The notes: generated by a model not told the origin, from the sequence alone. Shown: positions 32,855-42,425, counted from the first letter of the stretch. The stretch: DNA of 64,000 bases from Bosea sp. AS-1 (GCF_002220095.1 NZ_CP022372.1:4746501-4810500); one strand, 5' to 3'. Made by a program: numbers and translations.

Positions 32855-33817
32855 ATGACCTCCGAGATCTTCAAAGGCGTAATCCCTGCCCTGATGACCC
32901 CCTGCAAGGCTGACCGCAGCCCGGACTTCGATGCCCTCGTCAGGAAGGGCAAGGAGCTGATCGCGAGCGGCATGACCGCAGCGGTCTATTGCGGCTCGAT
33001 GGGCGACTGGCCGCTCCTCTCCGACGCGCAACGCATGGAAGGCGTCGAGCGGCTGACGAAGGCCGGCGTGCCAGTCATCGTCGGCACGGGTGCCGTCAAC
33101 ACAGCCTCCGCCGTGGCGCTGGCCAGCCATGCGGCCAAGGTCGGCGCGGCCGGCTTGATGGTGATCCCGCGCGTGCTGTCGCGCGGCTCGTCCGTCGCCG
33201 CGCAGCGCAACCACTTCAAGGATATCCTGGCAGCCGCGCCGAAGCTGCCGGCGGTCATCTACAACAGCCCCTATTACGGCTTCGAAACCCGCGCCGACCT
33301 GTTCTTCGAGCTGCGCGCCGCCCATCCGAACCTGATCGGCTTCAAGGAATTCGGCGGCGCCGCCGCGATGAGCTATGCGGCCGAGCACATCACCGGCCAT
33401 GACGAGAACGTCATCCTGATGGTCGGCGTCGATACCTGCGTGTTCCACGGCTACGTCAAATGCGGCGCCGTCGGAGCGATCACCGGCATCGGCAACGTGC
33501 TTCCTAAGGAGATCCTTCACTTCGTCGCCCTGACCAAGGCCGCCGCCGCCGGCGATGTCGAAGCTCGCATCCGCGCACAGGAGCTGAGCGAGGCGCTCGA
33601 AGTGCTGTCGACCTATGACGAGGGTGCCGACCTCGTCCTCTATTACAAGTACCTGATGGTGCTCGAGGGCAACCCCGAATACGAGCTGCACTTCAACGCG
33701 ACCGACGCGCTGTCGCCCAGCCAGCGGGTCCATGCGAAGCAGCAGCTCGATCAATTCAAGACCTGGTATGCCGGCTGGAGCCAGCTGCCGGGCGCCGTCC
33801 AGAGTTATCGCGGCTGA
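32855..33817 (+). CDS. DapA-family lyase/deaminase, probable pyrroline-4-hydroxy-2-carboxylate deaminase
   Basis: 320 residues from ATG 32855. The TIM-barrel aldolase has the Schiff-base Lys164 (IGFKEFGG) and Tyr136 in VIYNSPYYGF, both conserved in the DHDPS/NAL superfamily. Next to a FAD amino-acid oxidase and a two-Cys 4-hydroxyproline epimerase, it fits the enzyme that deaminates and dehydrates delta1-pyrroline-4-hydroxy-2-carboxylate to alpha-ketoglutarate semialdehyde. That assignment rests on context plus family membership. Confidence 0.85.
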   Translation: MTSEIFKGVIPALMTPCKADRSPDFDALVRKGKELIASGMTAAVYCGSMGDWPLLSDAQRMEGVERLTKAGVPVIVGTGAVNTASAVALASHAAKVGAAGLMVIPRVLSRGSSVAAQRNHFKDILAAAPKLPAVIYNSPYYGFETRADLFFELRAAHPNLIGFKEFGGAAAMSYAAEHITGHDENVILMVGVDTCVFHGYVKCGAVGAITGIGNVLPKEILHFVALTKAAAAGDVEARIRAQELSEALEVLSTYDEGADLVLYYKYLMVLEGNPEYELHFNATDALSPSQRVHAKQQLDQFKTWYAGWSQLPGAVQSYRG

Positions 33818-33864
33818 GAGAGCGGCTTCGACATCACCGCAGCTCGGAGATTGGACGGAGCCGA

Positions 33865-35109
33865 ATGGCGCCATATCCGGATGTCATCGTGATCGGCGCC
33901 GGCGTGATCGGCCTCTCTGCTGCCGTCGCGGTGCAAGGGCGCGGGCTGTCGGTCACCGTCCTGGATCGCGAAGGCCCGGCGGCGGGGGCCTCGGCCGGCA
34001 ACGCCGGCGCCTTCGCCTTCACCGACATCCTGCCGCTCGCCTCGCCAGGCATCCTGCGCAAGGCGCCGAAGTGGCTGCTCGATCCGCTCGGGCCGCTTTC
34101 GGTGCCACCGGCCTATGCGCTGCAGATCGCGCCCTGGATGTTCCGCTTCTGGCAGGCCTGCTCTCCTGCCCGCGTAGCTCATTCCACCGCCGCGCAAACG
34201 GCCCTGATGGACCTGTCGAAAGCCGAGCTCGAGCCTTTCCTGCACGAGACCGGTACGCTCGACATGCTACGCAAGGACGGCAATCTTCAGGTTTATGAGG
34301 GCGAAGCGGAGCTGAAAGCGTCCCTGCCCGGCTGGCGCGCTCGCGAAGAACATGGCATCGCGTTCGAGCATCTCGATGCCGCTGGCATGGCCGCGATCCA
34401 ACCTGGGCTCGCGCCGCGCTTCACCCACGGCACCTTCACGCCGGGCTGGTATTCAATCGCCGATCCGAAGCTCTACACGCTGGCGCTCGCAGAGCATTTC
34501 CAGCGCAAGGGCGGTACGATCGAATGCCTGGAAGTCGACGGTCTGGCGCCGCAGGGCGACGGCATCGCGGTCCGCGGACACGACGGCAGCATCCGCCAGG
34601 CCGCGAAGGTCGTCCTAGCCGCCGGCGCCTTGTCGCATCGCATCGCCCGCAGCCTCGGCGAGCCTATCCCGCTCGAAACCGAACGCGGCTACAACACCAC
34701 CCTGCCCTCCGATGCCTTCGACCTGCGCACGCAAGTAACTTTCGGCGGCCACGGCTTCGTGGTCTCCAGGCTTTCGACCGGCATCCGCGTCGGGGGCGCC
34801 GTCGAGTTGGGCGGGCTTGAGCTGGCCCCGAACTTCCGCCGCTCGGAGGCGATGCTGGCCAAGGCTCGCGCCTTCCTGCCCGGCCTCAAGCCCGCAGGCG
34901 GCGTGCAGTGGATGGGCTTCCGCCCCTCCCTGCCGGACAGCCTGCCTGCGATCGGCCGGGCGAGCGCCACGCCGCGTGTGATCTATGCCTTCGGTCACGG
35001 ACATCTCGGCCTGACGCAATCGGCCGGCACAGCAAGGCTGGTCGCAGACCTCTTGACGGATCGGCCTCCCGCCATCGACATCGCTTCCTTTTCCCCGCAG
35101 CGTTTCTGA
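33865..35109 (+). CDS. FAD-dependent D-amino-acid oxidase/dehydrogenase, probable cis-4-hydroxy-D-proline dehydrogenase
   Basis: 414 residues from ATG 33865. The dinucleotide-binding motif DVIVIGAGVIGLSAAV is at the N-terminus and the DadA/glycine-oxidase fold continues, ending with the FAD-contact segment YAFGHGHLGLTQS near residue 380. In hydroxyproline catabolism this enzyme oxidises cis-4-hydroxy-D-proline made by the epimerase encoded 10 bp downstream. DadA-family proteins vary in substrate, so the specificity is inferred from the cluster. Confidence 0.87.
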   Translation: MAPYPDVIVIGAGVIGLSAAVAVQGRGLSVTVLDREGPAAGASAGNAGAFAFTDILPLASPGILRKAPKWLLDPLGPLSVPPAYALQIAPWMFRFWQACSPARVAHSTAAQTALMDLSKAELEPFLHETGTLDMLRKDGNLQVYEGEAELKASLPGWRAREEHGIAFEHLDAAGMAAIQPGLAPRFTHGTFTPGWYSIADPKLYTLALAEHFQRKGGTIECLEVDGLAPQGDGIAVRGHDGSIRQAAKVVLAAGALSHRIARSLGEPIPLETERGYNTTLPSDAFDLRTQVTFGGHGFVVSRLSTGIRVGGAVELGGLELAPNFRRSEAMLAKARAFLPGLKPAGGVQWMGFRPSLPDSLPAIGRASATPRVIYAFGHGHLGLTQSAGTARLVADLLTDRPPAIDIASFSPQRF

Positions 35110-35119
35110 GGGCCCCAAC

Positions 35120-36121
35120 ATGGCCAGCCACACCTTCTCCTGCATCGACGGCCACACCTGCGGCAATCCGGTGCGCCTCGTATCCGGTGGCGGGCCACGG
35201 CTCGAAGGCGCCAACATGCTGGAGAAGCGGGCGCATTTCCTGCGCGAATTCGATTGGATCCGCACCGGCCTAATGTTCGAGCCGCGTGGCCACGACATGA
35301 TGTCGGGCTCGATCCTCTATCCACCCACCCGGCCCGACTGCGATGTCGCCGTGCTCTTCATCGAGACCTCGGGCTGCCTGCCGATGTGCGGTCACGGCAC
35401 CATCGGCACCATCACCATGGGCATCGAGAACGGGCTGATCACCCCGCGCGAGCCGGGCAAGCTCTCGATCGACGCGCCCGCCGGCAAGGTCGACATCAGC
35501 TACCGCCAGGAGGGCCGCTTCGTCGAGGAGGTGCGCCTGACCAACGTCCCAGGCTTCCTCTATGCCGAGGGGCTCACCGCCGAGGTCGAGGGACTTGGCG
35601 AAATCGTGGTCGACGTCGCCTATGGCGGCAACTTCTACGCCATCGTCGAGCCGCAGAAGAATTTTCGCGACATGGCCGACCACACTGCCGGCGAGTTGAT
35701 CGGCTGGTCCCCGAAGCTGCGCGCCGCGCTGAACAAGAAATACGAGTTCGTTCATCCCGAGCACGCGCAGATCACGGGTCTGAGCCACATCCAGTGGACC
35801 GGCAAGGCGACGAAGCCCGAGGCCCATGCTCGCAACGCGGTGTTTTACGGAGACAAGGCGATAGATCGCTCGCCCTGCGGCACCGGCACCTCGGCCCGCA
35901 TGGCGCAGCTCGCCGCCAAGGGAAAGCTCAAGGTCGGCGACGAATTCGTGCACGAATCCATCATCGGGTCCCTGTTCAAGGGACGCGTCGAGGCTGCGAC
36001 CACGGTGGCCAATCGCGAGGCGATCATCCCTTCCATCGCCGGCTGGGCCCGGATGACCGGCTACAACACCATCTTCATCGACGACCGTGACCCCTTCGCT
36101 CACGGCTTCGTCGTGACCTGA
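35120..36121 (+). CDS. 4-hydroxyproline 2-epimerase (proline racemase family)
   Basis: 333 residues from ATG 35120. Both catalytic cysteines of the two-base mechanism are present: Cys90 in LPMCGHGT and Cys253 in RSPCGTGTSA. Trans-3-hydroxyproline dehydratases of the same family have Ser or Thr at the first position, so a racemase/epimerase is indicated. The full length agrees with 4-hydroxyproline epimerases (about 310-335). It would convert trans-4-hydroxy-L-proline to the cis-D form for the oxidase encoded upstream. Confidence 0.93.
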   Translation: MASHTFSCIDGHTCGNPVRLVSGGGPRLEGANMLEKRAHFLREFDWIRTGLMFEPRGHDMMSGSILYPPTRPDCDVAVLFIETSGCLPMCGHGTIGTITMGIENGLITPREPGKLSIDAPAGKVDISYRQEGRFVEEVRLTNVPGFLYAEGLTAEVEGLGEIVVDVAYGGNFYAIVEPQKNFRDMADHTAGELIGWSPKLRAALNKKYEFVHPEHAQITGLSHIQWTGKATKPEAHARNAVFYGDKAIDRSPCGTGTSARMAQLAAKGKLKVGDEFVHESIIGSLFKGRVEAATTVANREAIIPSIAGWARMTGYNTIFIDDRDPFAHGFVVT

Positions 36122-36143
36122 CGGCTTCGCAGACGGCTGCGCC

Positions 36144-38681
36144 CTAAGCCGGGTCGAGTTTCAGGGCCACGCGCCGAACGGAGATGTCGTCAGGGTCGAG
36201 CGTGATCTCGAACCCCAGGTTGCGGCAGAGCGCCAGCATGGGCCCGTTCTCAGCCAGGACCTGGCTGTGGATGCGATGCACCTTCTCGGCCCTGGCCCAG
36301 TCTATGATCAGTTCCATGAGCGCTCGCCCGAGCCCGATGCCCTTCAGATCGGAACGCAGCAGGATTGCGTATTCGGCCTCGACATGGCCGGGGTCGGCAT
36401 GGAGCCGCACGGCGCCGGCCGCCTCACCGGTTCCTTCCTCGATGGCGATGAAGGCCATCTCCCGCGCATAGTCGAGCTGGGTCAGCCGCGCGAGAAAGGC
36501 ATGGCTGAAGGATTTCAGCGGTGCGAAGAAGCGCAGCCTCAGATCCTCCGGCGTCACCCGCGCCAGCATCGCGCCGGTCAGAAGCTCATCCTCCGGTTTC
36601 ATCGGGCGAATGAAGAAGCGCCGCTCCCCCAGTGCGAGATGCGATGTCCATGTCGCGGGATAAGGCCGGATCGCCGAGCGACGGCGACGGGCGGGATCGG
36701 GCTCCAGCACGACGCGCGCATCCACCGCGACAGCCCCGCTGGCATCTGCGAGGATCGGGTTGAGATCCATCGCGCGGATCTGCGGCAGTTCGCAGGCGAT
36801 GTTTCCCAATGCCACCAGCACGGCGGCGATGGCCCGCCGGTCGGCTGCGGGAACGTCGCGATAGGCCCCCAGGATGCGGGAGACGCGCGTCCGCGCGATC
36901 AAGCCTTCGGCCGAGGCGAGATCGAGCGGCGGCAAGGCGACGTGGGTATCGGCAATCAGCTCGGCCGCCGTGCCGCCTCGCCCGAAAACGACAACCGGCC
37001 CGAAGCAGGGATCGACCGAAAAGCCCGCGATCAGCTCTCGTGCCTTGGCGCGATGCGCCATCGGCTGGACCATGAAACCGGTGAGCCGCGTCTCGGGGCG
37101 TAGCACGCGCAGGCGCTCGAGCATGCGGCCGGCAGCCTCTCGGACTGCGGGTGCATTGGCGAGGTCGAGCGCGACGCCCTCGACATCCGATTTATGCGCA
37201 ACATCCGGAGAAACGATCTTCAGCGCGACCGTGCGTCCGGCCGCGAACTGCATCTGTGCCGCTTCGACGGCAGCATCCACGTCAGCAGCGATGACGAAGC
37301 CGAGCGTGGGAATCCGGAAGAGGGACAGCAATCGCGCCACCTCGTCCGGCTCGAGCCAGTTGCGACCTTCTCCGAGCGCCGCGTCGACGAGCGCGACCGC
37401 AGCGGCGGTGTCAGGCTGAGCGCCGGCGTCGAGCGCCGGCGGCGTCGCCATCAGTTCCTTGAGCAGCCGCGCGTGGCGCGTCAGATGCTGAAAGCCGACG
37501 ATCGCTTCCTGCTCCGTCGCGAAGGACGGAATGCCGGCAGCGGCAAAGATTGCCGCGATCTCCTCCCCGCCGCCAACCCACACTGCCAGCACGGGCTTAC
37601 CTGCTGGCGCGGCGGAGCGGGCCTCGGCGACAGCGCGTGCACAATCGGCCGAGTCGGCGGGAACGACCGGCGCATTCAGCGCGAGCACCGCGTCCACATC
37701 GTCTGCGGCCAGCAGACGGGCTACCGCCGTGCGATAGTCATCTGCCGTCCGGACGATCTCTGGCTCATGGTTCGGCAATTCCGCACCACCCGCCTGCCGC
37801 AATCGCGCCGCGGCAAGTGCCGCAAGGCCATCGCCATTGCTGACGATCGCGAGGCGTCCCGCATCGGCGGCACGGGCGCGCCCGAGCGTCTCGGCAGCCG
37901 CAAAAAGCTCGTCGAGGTCATTGACCCGCAGCAGGCCAGCCCGGTGGAAGGCCGCATCGTGCGCCGCGTCGCTGGTGACGATCAGGGCGGAATGCGTCAA
38001 GGCCGGCCATGACGGCTCGCGACGGGGCGGCCTCAGGACCAGCACCGGCTTGAGCCTCGCGGCGGCACGAGCCGAGGAGAGGAAGCGCGCGGCATCGGTG
38101 ACATCGTCGATCGCGAGCAAGATGGTCCGCGTCGACGGGTCGGCGCCAAAATAGTCGAGGCTGTCGGCGATATCGACATCAGCGCCCTCGCCCAGAATGA
38201 GAGCTCCCGACAACCCGATGCCACGTCTCGCGGCCCAAGCCAGGATGCCGGCCGCGACGGAGTTGGACTGAGCGACGAGAGCGAGCGAGCCGGCCGCGAG
38301 ACGCACCGGAACAGCTGTCGCGTTGAGGCCGAGACGTGGTACGGCTAGCCCCAATGACGATGGCCCGATCAGCCTGATCTCGGAAGCCTTCGCCGCGGCC
38401 CGCAGCCGCACGCTGTCGGCAGCATCCCCATCGGGCACGAGGAGTCCGGCCCAGCCGCGGCTCGCCACGGCCGCCAATGCCTGCTCCGCAACCGCGGCGG
38501 GCGCGATCAGGAGGTCGGCGGGCTGCATCGACGACAGGGGCTTTACGCCGGGAAGCACGACGAGTTCGCCGCGGTACGACCCGGCGCTGACCTGCGTCGC
38601 CAACACATCCGTTTCTGGCGAGCCCGCTACCACGGCAATCCGTGCGGGCTCGAGCGCGCGTCTGAGCAGAGCGAGCGTCAT
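36144..38681 (-). CDS. Pat-like fusion: NDP-forming acyl-CoA synthetase plus GNAT acetyltransferase
   Basis: 845 residues from ATG 38681. Residues 1-450 cover the CoA-binding and ligase domains of ADP-forming acetyl-CoA synthetase, and about 450-690 an ATP-grasp domain. About 690-845 is a GNAT domain with the acetyl-CoA loop DLKGIGLGRALMEL. The architecture matches bacterial protein lysine acetyltransferases (Pat/AcuA-like) that switch off acyl-CoA synthetases. A His230 in THSALIVTSDAAHDAAF lies where active ADP-forming synthetases carry their phosphorylated His, so residual synthetase activity is possible. It converges with the epimerase gene. Confidence 0.9.
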   Translation of the reverse strand: MTLALLRRALEPARIAVVAGSPETDVLATQVSAGSYRGELVVLPGVKPLSSMQPADLLIAPAAVAEQALAAVASRGWAGLLVPDGDAADSVRLRAAAKASEIRLIGPSSLGLAVPRLGLNATAVPVRLAAGSLALVAQSNSVAAGILAWAARRGIGLSGALILGEGADVDIADSLDYFGADPSTRTILLAIDDVTDAARFLSSARAAARLKPVLVLRPPRREPSWPALTHSALIVTSDAAHDAAFHRAGLLRVNDLDELFAAAETLGRARAADAGRLAIVSNGDGLAALAAARLRQAGGAELPNHEPEIVRTADDYRTAVARLLAADDVDAVLALNAPVVPADSADCARAVAEARSAAPAGKPVLAVWVGGGEEIAAIFAAAGIPSFATEQEAIVGFQHLTRHARLLKELMATPPALDAGAQPDTAAAVALVDAALGEGRNWLEPDEVARLLSLFRIPTLGFVIAADVDAAVEAAQMQFAAGRTVALKIVSPDVAHKSDVEGVALDLANAPAVREAAGRMLERLRVLRPETRLTGFMVQPMAHRAKARELIAGFSVDPCFGPVVVFGRGGTAAELIADTHVALPPLDLASAEGLIARTRVSRILGAYRDVPAADRRAIAAVLVALGNIACELPQIRAMDLNPILADASGAVAVDARVVLEPDPARRRRSAIRPYPATWTSHLALGERRFFIRPMKPEDELLTGAMLARVTPEDLRLRFFAPLKSFSHAFLARLTQLDYAREMAFIAIEEGTGEAAGAVRLHADPGHVEAEYAILLRSDLKGIGLGRALMELIIDWARAEKVHRIHSQVLAENGPMLALCRNLGFEITLDPDDISVRRVALKLDPA

Positions 38682-38889
38682 CAGTCGGCCGTTTCCATTT
38701 TCAGCGGCACCGGCGGATGCACCTCCGGCCGGGGAACCATGACCGCGAATGCCGCCATAGCTTCATGGAAGAGTAGCTCCCGATTTTTGCAGCGTCGCGG
38801 CAGATTTGCGAGGGCGAGTGTCATCATCCGCACTGGCGAACCTGATGGCCCGACCCGACCAGCTAGGGTGACGCTACTTGGCTCCGCAA

Positions 38890-39195
38890 TCAGGCGGCGG
38901 CCAGCCGCCAAGCATGGAGCAGAGCCGACATGACCACATCCGGATCGGCTGACGGCAAGGCGAGCCGAGTCCACCCTCTATCACCCCATTTGTTGGGGAC
39001 CTTCGAGAAGAGGTCCGGCCGCAGGCTGACAAAGTGATCCTGCCCGTCCGGGTCCAGGCAAAGATTGGCCGAAAGGCCGTCGGGCGGGACCGTCGCATAG
39101 ATGCGCCGCACCCTGAAGGCGGTTCGCTCGAAATGCGGCTGCTCGCTGGTGCCCGCAAAAGACAGCGCGATGTCGCGGAAAGCCTCAGCCATCAT
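38890..39195 (-). CDS. MmcQ/YjbR-family protein
   Basis: 101 residues from ATG 39195. The pattern SEQPHFERTAFRVRRIYATV followed by DPDGQDHFVSLRPDLFSKVPNKWGDRGWTRL is typical of the YjbR/MmcQ double-wing fold. The family is thought to bind DNA, but its role is not settled. It is a single gene 208 bp upstream of the Pat-like gene on the same strand. Confidence 0.85.
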   Translation of the reverse strand: MMAEAFRDIALSFAGTSEQPHFERTAFRVRRIYATVPPDGLSANLCLDPDGQDHFVSLRPDLFSKVPNKWGDRGWTRLALPSADPDVVMSALLHAWRLAAA

Positions 39196-39265
39196 GCGTC
39201 GGTCTCCGTGCCCTTGCTGCCCTTCGCTGCTTTGCGCATTGCAGCCCCGCGCAACGGCAGCGCGC

Positions 39266-40120
39266 TCATGTCCACTGCGCCTCCGCCATCATGCAGAGCT
39301 GGCCGGACTGCCTGGCCGTCCAGAGCTTCAAGCCAACGTCTTCTTCGTCCGCGTGCAGCGCGAAAGCATCGTCGTCAAAGAGCGGAGAGAGACCGCGGAA
39401 GTTGAAGCGCTTCGGCGGCGCACCGCGCAATTCGGCAGCGTAGTTGCACAACAAGGCTGCCTGGAGCGGACCGTGAACGATCAAGCCCGGATATCCCTCC
39501 ACTTCCGTGACATAGCGGCGGTCATAATGGATGCGATGGCCGTTGAAGGTCAGCGCGGAATAGCGGAAGAGCAGCGGCGCCTCGGCCTTCATCGAGCGCC
39601 GATGCGTGCCGGGCTCGGCAATCGGCGGCGGCTTCGCGGCGCTTCCGGCGGTGTCGAGGTCGCGGTAGACGATGTCCTGACGCTCCTCCAGCACCAGCGT
39701 TCCGTTCGCCTCGACGCGATGCTGCACGGTGACGAAACAGAGGGTGCCGGTGCGGCCCTCCTTCAGCACGACATCCGCGATCCGCGACATGCGCTTTACC
39801 GCGTCACCGACCCTGAGGTCACCGTGGAAGATGAAGGCACCGCCCGCCCACATCCGGCGTGGCAATGGCACCGGCGGCAGGAAGCCACCGCGAGCTGGAT
39901 GACCGTCCGGGCCGAGCACAGCCGTCGGCGCCGCCGGCTGCGCCAGGCAGAAATGGATCAGGCGCGGGACAATCTCGCCCGCCTTCGGCGCCTCGCCCGG
40001 ACGGTCGAAGGTGGCGTGGTATTTCCGGGCGAGATCGTCGCTGACGATGTCCATTCCGACATCCTCGCGCCCGATCCAGCCGCGAAGATGGGCCATGTCC
40101 AGTTTCGTCCCGCCGGTCAC
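39266..40120 (-). CDS. MaoC-type hydratase, mesaconyl/3-methylfumaryl-CoA hydratase-like
   Basis: 284 residues from GTG 40120, which overlaps the CoA-transferase stop (GTGA). It has two hot-dog halves: an N-terminal MaoC-like domain and a C-terminal half with the YVTEVEGYPGLIVHGPLQAALL segment that marks the double hot-dog HTD2/mesaconyl-C4-CoA hydratase family. It would hydrate an unsaturated acyl-CoA. Coupling to the CoA-transferase and acyl-CoA dehydrogenase suggests a short dicarboxylate or branched-acid degradation route. Confidence 0.87.
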   Translation of the reverse strand: MTGGTKLDMAHLRGWIGREDVGMDIVSDDLARKYHATFDRPGEAPKAGEIVPRLIHFCLAQPAAPTAVLGPDGHPARGGFLPPVPLPRRMWAGGAFIFHGDLRVGDAVKRMSRIADVVLKEGRTGTLCFVTVQHRVEANGTLVLEERQDIVYRDLDTAGSAAKPPPIAEPGTHRRSMKAEAPLLFRYSALTFNGHRIHYDRRYVTEVEGYPGLIVHGPLQAALLCNYAAELRGAPPKRFNFRGLSPLFDDDAFALHADEEDVGLKLWTARQSGQLCMMAEAQWT

Positions 40121-41256
40121 GACGCGCGCCTTTCCGATTCTCGATCCTCCAGGGCGGCATGCTCACCGATCGCCGGGACGGGGCCGTATGCGCGCGCATC
40201 GCCCATCACGATCGGAGCCGGCGCCGGGACCGAGACCGGCCCGACCTCCGTCTCCACAGCGATCCGGCGCAGATGGGGGTGGGTCGCGAGCGCGGCCATG
40301 TCGTTGACCGCCGCGAAGGCGGTATCGGCACGCAGCAGAGCCTCTCGGGCCCCGGCCTCGTCGAAACCGGCAAAGGCTGCGGCGACGATCGCATCGGTCT
40401 CGGCACGGTTACGCACACGCTCGACATTGCGGGCGAAGCGGGGCTCGGTCGCCAATTCGGGCTGGGCAAGGAAGCCCGCGCAGAACTTCGCCCATTCCCG
40501 GTCGCTCTGGATCGAGATCAGGATCTGCCTGCCATCGCGCGTCAGGAACACGCCATAGGGCGCGATCGAAGGATGGGCGAGACCGATGCGCTGTGGCGGC
40601 TTACCGCCTTCCTGATGCAGCAGCGGCACGGTCAGCCAATCCGCCATTACATCGAACATCGAGACGCGGATATCCGCGCCCTCGCCGGTGATGCCGCGCG
40701 CGATGAGCGCCTCGAGGATCGCCGCATGAGCGGTGGCGCCTGTCGCAATATCGACGATCGAGAGGCCGACGCGCGCCGGCTCCTGCGGCCCGCCGGTGAT
40801 CGAGGACAGGCCGGATTCCGCCTGGATCAGCAGGTCATAGGCCTTGCGCTCGGCATAGGGGCCGGTCTCGCCATAGCCGCTGATCGAACAGCAGATCAGA
40901 CGCGGATGGCTCTGGCGCAGCTGCTCCGGACCGAAGCCGAGGCGGGCGAGCGCGCCGGGTTTGAGATTCTGGACGAGCACGTCCGCCTTGTCGATCAGGC
41001 CGCGCAGCATCGCCTTGCCCTCAACCGAGGCGAGATCGAGGACAAGCGATTCCTTGCCGCGATTGAGCCAGACGAAATAGCTCGACTGGCCCTTGGCGAC
41101 ATCGTCATAGCCGCGGGCGAAATCGCCCTCCGGCCGCTCGATCTTGATGACCCGCGCGCCGGCATCGGCCAGGCGCGAGGTGCAAAAGGGCGCCGCGACG
41201 GCCTGCTCGACCGCCACCACCATGAGCCCTTCCAGCGGGCGGCGGGTCGTGGTCAT
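40117..41256 (-). CDS. Class III CoA-transferase (CaiB/BaiF family)
   Basis: 379 residues from ATG 41256, sharing ATGA with the acyl-CoA dehydrogenase stop. It opens with RRPLEGLMVVAVEQAVAAPFC and has the CoA-binding NRGKESLVLDL strand. Asp169 in SIVDIATG falls at the position of the catalytic Asp of formyl-CoA transferase. It transfers CoA from a donor such as succinyl-CoA to an organic acid. The acid is unknown. Confidence 0.92.
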   Translation of the reverse strand: MTTTRRPLEGLMVVAVEQAVAAPFCTSRLADAGARVIKIERPEGDFARGYDDVAKGQSSYFVWLNRGKESLVLDLASVEGKAMLRGLIDKADVLVQNLKPGALARLGFGPEQLRQSHPRLICCSISGYGETGPYAERKAYDLLIQAESGLSSITGGPQEPARVGLSIVDIATGATAHAAILEALIARGITGEGADIRVSMFDVMADWLTVPLLHQEGGKPPQRIGLAHPSIAPYGVFLTRDGRQILISIQSDREWAKFCAGFLAQPELATEPRFARNVERVRNRAETDAIVAAAFAGFDEAGAREALLRADTAFAAVNDMAALATHPHLRRIAVETEVGPVSVPAPAPIVMGDARAYGPVPAIGEHAALEDRESERRAS

Positions 41257-42419
41257 CAGAACGACCTCGGCAGGCCGAGGACGTGCTCGGCGACATAGGA
41301 CAGGATCAGGTTCGTCGAGATCGGCGCGACCTGATAGAGCCGCGTCTCGCGAAACTTGCGCTCGACATCGTATTCGCAGGCGAAGCCGAAGCCACCATGG
41401 AACTGGATGCAGGCATTGGCAGCCTCCCAGGATGCCTTGGCGGCGAGGTACTTCGCCATGTTGGCCTGTGCGCCACAAGGCAGGTGTGCGTCGTAGCGCC
41501 GACAGGCCTCGAAGCGCATCAGGTTCGCGGCCTCGACCTCGATGAGGCTCTCAGCGATCGGGAACTGCACGCCCTGGTTCTGGCCGATCGGGCGACCGAA
41601 GACGACGCGCTCCTTGGCATAGGCCGTGACCTTGTCGATGAACCAGTAGCCGTCGCCGATGCACTCCGCCGCGATCAGCGTGCGCTCGGCATTGAGGCCG
41701 GTGAGGATGTATTTGAAGCCCTGCCCCTCCTCGCCGATCAGGTTCCCGGCAGGAATTTCCAGATTGTCGAAGAACAGCTCGTTGGTCTCGTGATTGACCA
41801 TGTTGAGGATGGGACGGACAGTCATGCCCTTGGCCTGCGCCTCGTGCAGGTCGACAAGGAAGATCGACAGCCCTTCCGACTTCTTCGCGACCTGATCGAG
41901 CGGGGTGGTGCGGGCCAGCAGGATCATCAGGTCGGAATGCTGGATGCGGCTGATCCAGACCTTCTGGCCGTTGATGACGTAGCGATCGCCCTTCTTCACC
42001 GCGGTCGTCTTGATCTTCGTCGTGTCCGTGCCGGTCGTCGGCTCGGTCACGCCCATCGACTGCAGGCGCAGCTCACCGCTCGCGATCTTGGGCAGGTATT
42101 TTCGGCGCTGCTCTTCGGAGCCGTGCCGGACCAGCGTGTTCATGTTGTACATCTGGCCGTGGCAGGCGCCTGAGTTGCCGCCGGCCCGATTGATCTCTTC
42201 CATGATGATGGAAGCCTCGGTGAGGCCGAGACCCGAACCGCCATACGCTTCCGGGATCAACGCCGCCATCCAGCCGGCCTTGGTCAGCGCATCGACGAAT
42301 TCTTCAGGATAGCCACGCGCCTCGTCGATCCTCCGATGGTACTCGGCCGGAAACTGCGCGCAGAGATCGCGGATCGCATCCCTGATGTCCTGATGTTGCT
42401 CGTCCGCAATCATGTGCAT
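41256..42419 (-). CDS. Acyl-CoA dehydrogenase
   Basis: 387 residues from ATG 42419 (MHMIADEQHQDIRDAI); a second ATG two codons on is possible. The flavin and substrate motifs are present: MGVTEPTTGTDTTKIKT, then WISRIQHSDL in the middle domain and QFHGGFGFACEYDVERKFRETRLYQVAPIST at the C-terminus. It oxidises an acyl-CoA with electron transfer flavoprotein as acceptor. It leads the three-gene minus-strand operon, with both downstream junctions overlapping by 1-4 bp. A hairpin sits just before its start codon. Confidence 0.94.
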   Translation of the reverse strand: MHMIADEQHQDIRDAIRDLCAQFPAEYHRRIDEARGYPEEFVDALTKAGWMAALIPEAYGGSGLGLTEASIIMEEINRAGGNSGACHGQMYNMNTLVRHGSEEQRRKYLPKIASGELRLQSMGVTEPTTGTDTTKIKTTAVKKGDRYVINGQKVWISRIQHSDLMILLARTTPLDQVAKKSEGLSIFLVDLHEAQAKGMTVRPILNMVNHETNELFFDNLEIPAGNLIGEEGQGFKYILTGLNAERTLIAAECIGDGYWFIDKVTAYAKERVVFGRPIGQNQGVQFPIAESLIEVEAANLMRFEACRRYDAHLPCGAQANMAKYLAAKASWEAANACIQFHGGFGFACEYDVERKFRETRLYQVAPISTNLILSYVAEHVLGLPRSF

Positions 42420-42425
42420 AGTCGA

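Noticed and set aside
36124..36141. CGCAG-acgg-CTGCG hairpin between epimerase and Pat-like genes
   Set aside because: Short stem without T-run; a convergent terminator is possible but not supported.
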